Positions 59,474 to 64,000 of a stretch of 64,000 bases of DNA are shown in pieces. The stretch is taken from assembly GCA_029279945.1 (NCBI GenBank), contig JAJUHK010000002.1, positions 248,001-312,000 of the forward strand. The letters run 5' to 3'. Below the pieces are notes generated by a model, which saw only the letters and a list, made by a program, of their open reading frames with translations, was not told the DNA's origin and made no database searches. Numbering within the stretch: position 1 is the first letter of the stretch; the number at the start of each line of letters is the position of its first letter. Made by a program: the position numbers and the translations under genes. The stretch is from Pseudidiomarina indica. GTDB taxonomy: Bacteria; Pseudomonadota; Gammaproteobacteria; Enterobacterales; Alteromonadaceae.

Positions 59474-59575
59474 GTTATTGGTTATTAGTTATTGGTTATT
59501 GGTTAGTGGTTATTGGTTATTGGTTAGTGGTTAGTGGTTAGTGGTTATTGGTTATTGGTTATTGGTTATTGGTTG
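59474..59575. repeat. Left heptamer array (14 copies of GTTATTG type)
   Basis: Fourteen head-to-tail 7-bp units fill 59474-59571, followed by a partial GTTG. Units 1, 3, 4, 6, 7 and 11-14 are GTTATTG, unit 2 is GTTATTA, and units 5 and 8-10 are GTTAGTG. It is the inverted counterpart of the right array, and its inner end holds the stop codon of the enclosed gene. Confidence 0.97.
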
Positions 59576-59909
59576 AACCCTTTAGAGCTTTTATCAATGC
59601 ATTTATTAAGATAAGAACTCGAGATATTAATGCATTTTCGTATTCAGGAATATAACCTAATCTTACGGCTATTGTGAGTTGTGTATCTAACTCAGCTAAC
59701 GAGCCTTTTGCAATGTATAGAAAGCGCAGAAATTCAGGTATTGAATGTCTATTAGCACCCTCTGCAATATTGCTAGGAACACTCACTGCACATCGTCTAA
59801 TTTGACCGCGTAAGCCATACCGCTCATCAGGTGGGAAAGCCTTCGTGAGCTCATAAACATACACACATAAGTCAATACTTAACTCTTTAACTACCAATTT
59901 ATTTGCCAT
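59559..59909 (-). CDS. Four-helix-bundle protein of the 23S rRNA intervening-sequence (S23/TIGR02436) family
   Basis: This 116-residue protein is rich in helix-forming segments. The family core is clear: YGLRGQIRRCAVSVPSNIAEG, then RHSIPEFLRFLYIAKGSLAELDTQL and RLGYI. Relatives are encoded inside 23S rRNA intervening sequences and also as free-standing genes; the avd protein of diversity-generating retroelements is structurally related. The function is unknown, with nucleic-acid binding suspected. I start at the ATG at 59909, preceded by GGAGG; ATGs at 59912, 59921 and 59936 are alternatives. The last residues (TNNQ) and the stop are encoded by the left heptamer array. No reverse transcriptase is in the window. 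Confidence 0.93.
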   Translation of the reverse strand: MANKLVVKELSIDLCVYVYELTKAFPPDERYGLRGQIRRCAVSVPSNIAEGANRHSIPEFLRFLYIAKGSLAELDTQLTIAVRLGYIPEYENALISRVLILINALIKALKGSTNNQ

Positions 59910-59939
59910 CATGACCTCCATGTCAAACTCAAGCATAGC

Positions 59940-60121
59940 ACTAACTACTAACTAATACCCAATAACCAACAACCAATAACCACTAACCAATAACCAACAA
60001 CCAACAACCAATAACCAATAACCACTAACCACTAACCAATAACCAATAACCAATAACCAATAACCAATAACCAATAACCAATAACCAATAACCAACAACT
60101 AATAACCAACAACCAATAACC
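59940..60121. repeat. Right heptamer array (26 copies of AATAACC type)
   Basis: There are three imperfect units (ACTAACT, ACTAACT, AATACCC) followed by 23 tandem 7-bp units at 59961-60121. Most are AATAACC; variants are ACTAACC (three), AACAACC (five) and AACAACT (one). AATAACC is the reverse complement of the left array unit in shifted register, so the two arrays can pair to form a long stem. Confidence 0.97.
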
Positions 60122-60131
60122 AAACTCACCC

Positions 60132-60160
60132 TTGACTTTAGCCTCAAAAACAGGCATATT
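60132..60160 (+). promoter_or_regulatory. Promoter of rpsT with GC-rich discriminator
   Basis: TTGACT (60132-60137) and CATATT (60155-60160) are spaced by 17 bases. The bases right after the -10 element are CCCCGCCC, the GC-rich discriminator typical of ribosomal promoters controlled by ppGpp. It begins 10 bp from the right heptamer array. Confidence 0.6.
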
Positions 60161-60234
60161 CCCCGCCCTACAAAACCTATTGCATTTTTGCATTAACGCA
60201 CTAAGACAAAGACAACGAATTTTAGGAGTTCACC

Positions 60235-60495
60235 TTGGCAAATATTAAGTCTGCTAAAAAGCGTGCGGTTCAAGCGGAAAAAAACCGTCGCCACAACGCG
60301 AGCCGTCGCTCAATGATGCGTACCTTGATGAAGAAAGTAGTTGCCGCTGTTGAAGCAGGCGATAAAGCGACTGCACAGCAGGCATTTGCTAATCTTCAGC
60401 CGGTACTTGACCGCTACGCAACGAAAGGTTTAATTGCAAAGAACAAAGCAGCTCGTCATAAGAGCCGTTTCTCTGCAAAAATCGCTGCAATGTAA
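60235..60495 (+). CDS. rpsT: 30S ribosomal protein S20
   Basis: This 86-residue protein begins [20 protein letters not shown], the S20 pattern. It starts with TTG, as does E. coli rpsT, where the weak codon is part of autoregulation; AGGAG precedes it. It is transcribed away from the murJ/DUF885 side. Confidence 0.98.
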   Translation: MANIKSAKKRAVQAEKNRRHNASRRSMMRTLMKKVVAAVEAGDKATAQQAFANLQPVLDRYATKGLIAKNKAARHKSRFSAKIAAM

Positions 60496-60514
60496 TTTAT
60501 TTTACAACGCACAT

Positions 60515-60544
60515 AAAAAACCAGCCCGCAGGCTGGTTTTTTTG
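60515..60544. terminator. Bidirectional terminator between rpsT and the S9 peptidase
   Basis: CCAGCC and GGCTGG form a stem with a CGCA loop, flanked by six As on one side and seven Ts on the other. It can end transcription of rpsT on the plus strand and of the convergent peptidase on the minus strand. Confidence 0.9.
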
Positions 60545-60555
60545 TTTGGGAACCC

Positions 60556-62511
60556 TTAGTTCCCCATGTGGGTTTTGAAAAACTCAATCAATTTTGGGTA
60601 CAGGTAGAATTTATTTTCTTCCTTTTCAAAGCCGTGCCCTTCTTCACGCACCAATGTTTGGTAAGTCACCTGATGTTCGTCAAATGCTTTGACCAATGCA
60701 TGATAATGACTTATCGGTACGCGTACGTCTTCACTTCCATGAACTAAGAACACCGGCACTTTAATACGATCCGCTAAGAACGCTGGTGAGTTTGCACGTA
60801 ATTCATCCATATCGCGACCAATCACCCGTTCTAAAAACCGTTTACCCATATCATCGCCGCGAATATCACCATCCTCGTACATCAATGGCAGTGAATACAC
60901 ACCGACGTAACCAACGGCACACTGATATAAGTCAGGTTCGCGGATAACGCCCATAAGCGCCGCATAGCCCCCATAACTACCACCGTAAATGCAGATTTTG
61001 TCTGCATCTGCATAACCTTGCTCAACTGCCCACAAGGTCGCATCGGTCACATCATCTTGCATGGTTCGGCCCCAGTTACGATAGCCGAGTTCCATGAAAT
61101 TGCGGCCATACCCACCTGAACCGCGGAAGTTCACTTGCAATACCGCAAAGCCATGCGCAGCAAAATACTGGTTTTCAGTATCAAAGCCCCAGTAATCGCG
61201 CACACCATGCGGACCACCGTGAACTTTTACTATCAACGGCGGCTTAGCTTCGCCGTGATGATATTTGGGAAGCGTCAGATAACCATGGAGGTCGACACCA
61301 TCACGAGCTTTGAATGACACCGGTTCCATTGGCGACATCTTGTTGGCATCGATGTTTGCTAATCGTGCCGCGATAAATTTCGCTTCAAAAGTGTCAGTAT
61401 TGAATAGGTAAAATTCCCCCGGGTTTACGTCAGAATAAACTAACATGACCGCTAGTTTTTGATCACGGGTAGCACTGGCGATAATAACGCGCTGATCACC
61501 AAACGCTTGGGTAATCCCCTTAATCAACTTCGCGGAAAAGTTATCGTCGAGATAGGTCCGTTCAATTTTACCTGGTGTGAACTCAACGCCAACGAGGCTG
61601 CCATCGAGTCCCCAAATCAATCTGTCAGGGTCAACGATGTTACCGTTAGTGACTTGCTTAACGGTCGCGTTAAGCGTATCAAACTCAAACACTTCATTGA
61701 CGTCAGAGCCCATATCAGAGAAGAAATACGCGTAACGGTTGTCGTCACTAAATCCAACTAAGCGCAATGAATCCCCACGTTCAAACCCGTCAATATCAAC
61801 TCGTTCCCAGTCGTCGCGACCAAGCCGCTTAAAGTAAAACTCTGACCGGCCTTTGCCAAATTCATCTTTCTTTTTCTCTTCATAGAAGGCACTAAGGCGC
61901 AAATTTCCAGCGTTGTCGGCAAATAACGCTTGCGCTTCTTCCGGTTGGTCTGCTTGATAATGCAAGCGACCATCATGGATGTTCAACAAATACGACTTAG
62001 GTTGTCCCCCATCACGCCAAAAATAGCGCGCAATCAAAATATGCTTCGGATCATCAGGAAGTAGGCTCAACAACTGAAACCCGGCGACATCAGTTGTGAA
62101 CAGCTCTTTCCGCTGCCGTCCATCTGCGTTCGCGGCATACAAACTCGGCGGTCCTTCTCTGTCGTCGTATAGACCTACGCGCGTACGTGCTTCGAAAATG
62201 AAACGCTCATCGGTGACCCACGCAACGTTTGAAATCCGCTTATGTTTGCCAACTTCAAAACTACTTTTTGGTTTATTATTTTTGCGGTCAATCACGACCA
62301 AACGGTCACGATCGCCAGCATCAGCATGCACAATCAAGTAGCGGCCATCTGGCGAAATAACGATATTTTTATAGCCACTGTTAGAAAAATAATCACGCAC
62401 ATCGGTTGATACATCAGGCTGCTTGGTTGCCGCCATTACTGGGCTAGGCAAATTGATGAGCAGCGCAATTCCACCTAGGCATAACCCCTTAATGAATTGC
62501 TTTATAACCAT
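60556..62511 (-). CDS. S9 family (prolyl oligopeptidase-type) serine peptidase
   Basis: This is a protein of about 651 residues with a signal peptide (ending near PSPVMA), an N-terminal propeller domain and a C-terminal alpha/beta-hydrolase domain. The catalytic serine is in GGSYGGYAALMGV, the aspartate in VHGSEDVRVP and the histidine in EEGHGFEKEEN. It is probably a periplasmic peptidase cleaving short peptides. The ATG at 62511 is my choice; another ATG lies at 62523 and a TTG at 62535. Confidence 0.9.
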   Translation of the reverse strand: MVIKQFIKGLCLGGIALLINLPSPVMAATKQPDVSTDVRDYFSNSGYKNIVISPDGRYLIVHADAGDRDRLVVIDRKNNKPKSSFEVGKHKRISNVAWVTDERFIFEARTRVGLYDDREGPPSLYAANADGRQRKELFTTDVAGFQLLSLLPDDPKHILIARYFWRDGGQPKSYLLNIHDGRLHYQADQPEEAQALFADNAGNLRLSAFYEEKKKDEFGKGRSEFYFKRLGRDDWERVDIDGFERGDSLRLVGFSDDNRYAYFFSDMGSDVNEVFEFDTLNATVKQVTNGNIVDPDRLIWGLDGSLVGVEFTPGKIERTYLDDNFSAKLIKGITQAFGDQRVIIASATRDQKLAVMLVYSDVNPGEFYLFNTDTFEAKFIAARLANIDANKMSPMEPVSFKARDGVDLHGYLTLPKYHHGEAKPPLIVKVHGGPHGVRDYWGFDTENQYFAAHGFAVLQVNFRGSGGYGRNFMELGYRNWGRTMQDDVTDATLWAVEQGYADADKICIYGGSYGGYAALMGVIREPDLYQCAVGYVGVYSLPLMYEDGDIRGDDMGKRFLERVIGRDMDELRANSPAFLADRIKVPVFLVHGSEDVRVPISHYHALVKAFDEHQVTYQTLVREEGHGFEKEENKFYLYPKLIEFFKTHMGN

Positions 62512-62535
62512 GAGTTTCACCATTATCACTGTCAA

Positions 62536-62575
62536 TAAAAAAGCCTAGCTCCGATGAGTCAGAACTAGGCTTTTG
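62536..62575 (-). terminator. Rho-independent terminator of the TonB-dependent receptor gene
   Basis: AAAAGCCTAG and CTAGGCTTTT form a stem around a 16-base loop, with a T-tract on the minus strand. It lies about 50 bp after the receptor stop codon. Confidence 0.85.
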
Positions 62576-62625
62576 GTTTGTATAACCTACCAAGGCAGGT
62601 TAAACAGTCACGTTATACAACTCGA

Positions 62626-64000
62626 TTAGAAGTTTTGAGTATAACGGATGTAAGGTACACGACCCCACGGGTTGTACAGGTAGTAGTCATAGCTAGTACC
62701 GAACAATTCCGCGTCAGCTGGGTCACGGTCGAACAAGTTGTTCACACCAAGAGTAAATGTACCGTTCCAAGGTGCGTTGTAATTAACTTGCAGGTTGTGG
62801 ATGGTCCAGCTTGGGATATGGTACGTATCGATGTACGTTTGGCTATCCATATAGCTGATGTTCCAGTTAACCGAGAAGTCACCCATTGACAAACCGTTGT
62901 TCAAGTTTGCACGGATTTTCGGATAACCTGCTTCACCAACAGCGTTAGCACCGTCGTTGGTTGAGTAGTTACTTACGTAGCTCGCTTGGAAGTTGTTGCT
63001 TAAGCGACCCCAACCTAAGTCGAAGTTAGTGCGTAAGTTGAAATCGAAACCGTCAGTTTGAACACTACCGATGTTCACAGAACCAGTTTGTGCACCAGTG
63101 ATCGCTGCGTTAACGTCGTTACCAGCGAATGAAGCACCTAGGCCTAATTCACGGTTTGGAAGCGGAGTACCTTCCTGGAACTGTGTCAAGCCGTCTGGAC
63201 ATACGTTGGTCAAACCACGTAAACAGTTCACAACGGTCATCAAGCTGACGCCAGTGATACTGTTGGTGATTTCGATATCATAGTAGTCTAAGCTCATGTT
63301 CAACCAGTCGGTTGCTTCCCACACGATACCAAGACCGAATTGCTCTGAGTTCTCAGACTTCAAGTTAACGTTACCCATGCTGTAGGTAGTAACCTGAACT
63401 GAAGAGCTACCCACACACGGAGCACCAGTTAATGCGATACAGGTTGCTTCGTCGTTAGTGTAAGCTGCAGAGAACGCAGGCTCTAAGCTTAAGTCACGTA
63501 GTGTTGGAGCACGGAAACCTTCACCCCATGAACCACGGACTAATACGGTGTCAGTTGGACGCCAGCGAACCGCTACTTTTGGAGAGAAGTCGCTACCGTA
63601 GTCGCTATAATCGTCAAAACGACCCGCTAATTCAACGTCTAAAGTATCGAGGATTGGTAACAACATCTCACCGTAGAACGCAGTTACGTCACGCGCGCCT
63701 TGAGCAGATGCACCTGATGAACCTGATACCTGACCAGAAGCTGACAATAGGTCATACTTATCTTGGTAGGTTTCTTCACGGTACTCAGCACCAACAGCAG
63801 CTGAAACTACGCCCGCATTCATTTCCCACAAGTCAAAGTTGCTGTTCACGTAGAACTCTTTAACTGTTGAGTACATGTCACGGTTAGTAGTCGCAGTCAT
63901 ACCTAAACCAACTGGGCTTTCGCCAGTGGCTTCACCAGTGTCTGGATCATACACGTTGAACGGGTCATAGATGTTGTATACACCAGAGCTGATTAACGGC
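62626..64000 (-). CDS. TonB-dependent receptor, C-terminal part (5' end outside window)
   Basis: The frame is open to the right edge, so only about the last 458 residues are visible. It is an outer-membrane beta-barrel with many alternating strands, RGSWGEGFRAPTLRDLS in the barrel and a C-terminal phenylalanine (RYTQNF) needed for outer-membrane insertion. The plug and TonB box are outside the window. The long extracellular loops contain cysteines (CIALTGAPC, CLRGLTNVC). The substrate is unknown. Confidence 0.92.
   Translation of the reverse strand, partial: PLISSGVYNIYDPFNVYDPDTGEATGESPVGLGMTATTNRDMYSTVKEFYVNSNFDLWEMNAGVVSAAVGAEYREETYQDKYDLLSASGQVSGSSGASAQGARDVTAFYGEMLLPILDTLDVELAGRFDDYSDYGSDFSPKVAVRWRPTDTVLVRGSWGEGFRAPTLRDLSLEPAFSAAYTNDEATCIALTGAPCVGSSSVQVTTYSMGNVNLKSENSEQFGLGIVWEATDWLNMSLDYYDIEITNSITGVSLMTVVNCLRGLTNVCPDGLTQFQEGTPLPNRELGLGASFAGNDVNAAITGAQTGSVNIGSVQTDGFDFNLRTNFDLGWGRLSNNFQASYVSNYSTNDGANAVGEAGYPKIRANLNNGLSMGDFSVNWNISYMDSQTYIDTYHIPSWTIHNLQVNYNAPWNGTFTLGVNNLFDRDPADAELFGTSYDYYLYNPWGRVPYIRYTQNF

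Noticed and set aside
59559..59909. Diversity-generating retroelement accessory protein (avd)
   Set aside because: The family is related, but no reverse transcriptase, template repeat or variable repeat is in the window.
59474..60121. CRISPR array
   Set aside because: The units are contiguous 7-bp copies without spacers, and no cas gene is present. This is a tandem repeat and not a CRISPR.

Overview
The window looks like chromosomal DNA of a marine gammaproteobacterium. I infer Idiomarinaceae or a close Alteromonadales relative from the sodium-pumping NADH:quinone oxidoreductase operon, FabV in place of FabI, the System I ccm operon, the complete tol-pal operon and moderate GC content. No rRNA gene or species-specific marker is present, so this placement is an inference.

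Layout. (1) 1-12131: the end of a beta-propeller-like protein, then a minus-strand operon nqrABCDEF-apbE-nqrM that ends in a cysteine desulfurase fused to a degenerate metallo-beta-lactamase domain and a rhodanese. Upstream of it lie fabV, a bolA-family gene and an unassigned lipoprotein. (2) 12132-19091: an iron block with Fur-like boxes, an FbpABC ferric-iron importer, a Ca2+/Na+ antiporter, a DUF3429 protein, bacterioferritin-associated ferredoxin and two complementary bacterioferritin subunits. (3) 19092-21235: a small accessory patch with an integron attC-like site beside a RelBE/StbDE-type toxin-antitoxin pair, a twice-deleted IS3-family element and a shredded pgi gene. It ends at tRNA-Ser(GGA). 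(4) 21236-31401: ggt, a ZIP transporter, an SDR protein, nadA, two identical tRNA-Lys(TTT) genes, and ybgC-tolQRAB-pal-cpoB. (5) 31402-37520: a probable unannotated small RNA with its own promoter and terminator, ruvCAB, aspS and cmoAB. (6) 37521-47771: galU, a peptide transporter, mlaA and the complete ccmABCDEFGHI operon. (7) 47841-57589: minor pilin genes, pilE, and the conserved ribF-ileS-lspA-fkpB-ispH string with murJ. (8) 57629-64000: a DUF885 peptidase, a hairpin-like element made of two inverted heptamer arrays around a four-helix-bundle protein gene, rpsT, an S9 peptidase and a truncated TonB-dependent receptor.

Most of the window is conserved housekeeping DNA. The most interesting item is the 648-bp structure at 59474-60121. 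It has about 14 tandem copies of a GTTATTG-type heptamer on one side and 26 copies of its complement on the other, enclosing a single gene of the 23S-rRNA-intervening-sequence (S23/TIGR02436) protein family whose stop codon lies inside one array. It sits between rpsT and the genes that usually follow it. It may be a free-standing relative of rRNA intervening sequences, and I know of no description of such a unit as a mobile or regulatory element. Second-rank items are the candidate small RNA at 31606-31716, the desulfurase fusion coupled to nqrM, and the attC-like cassette.
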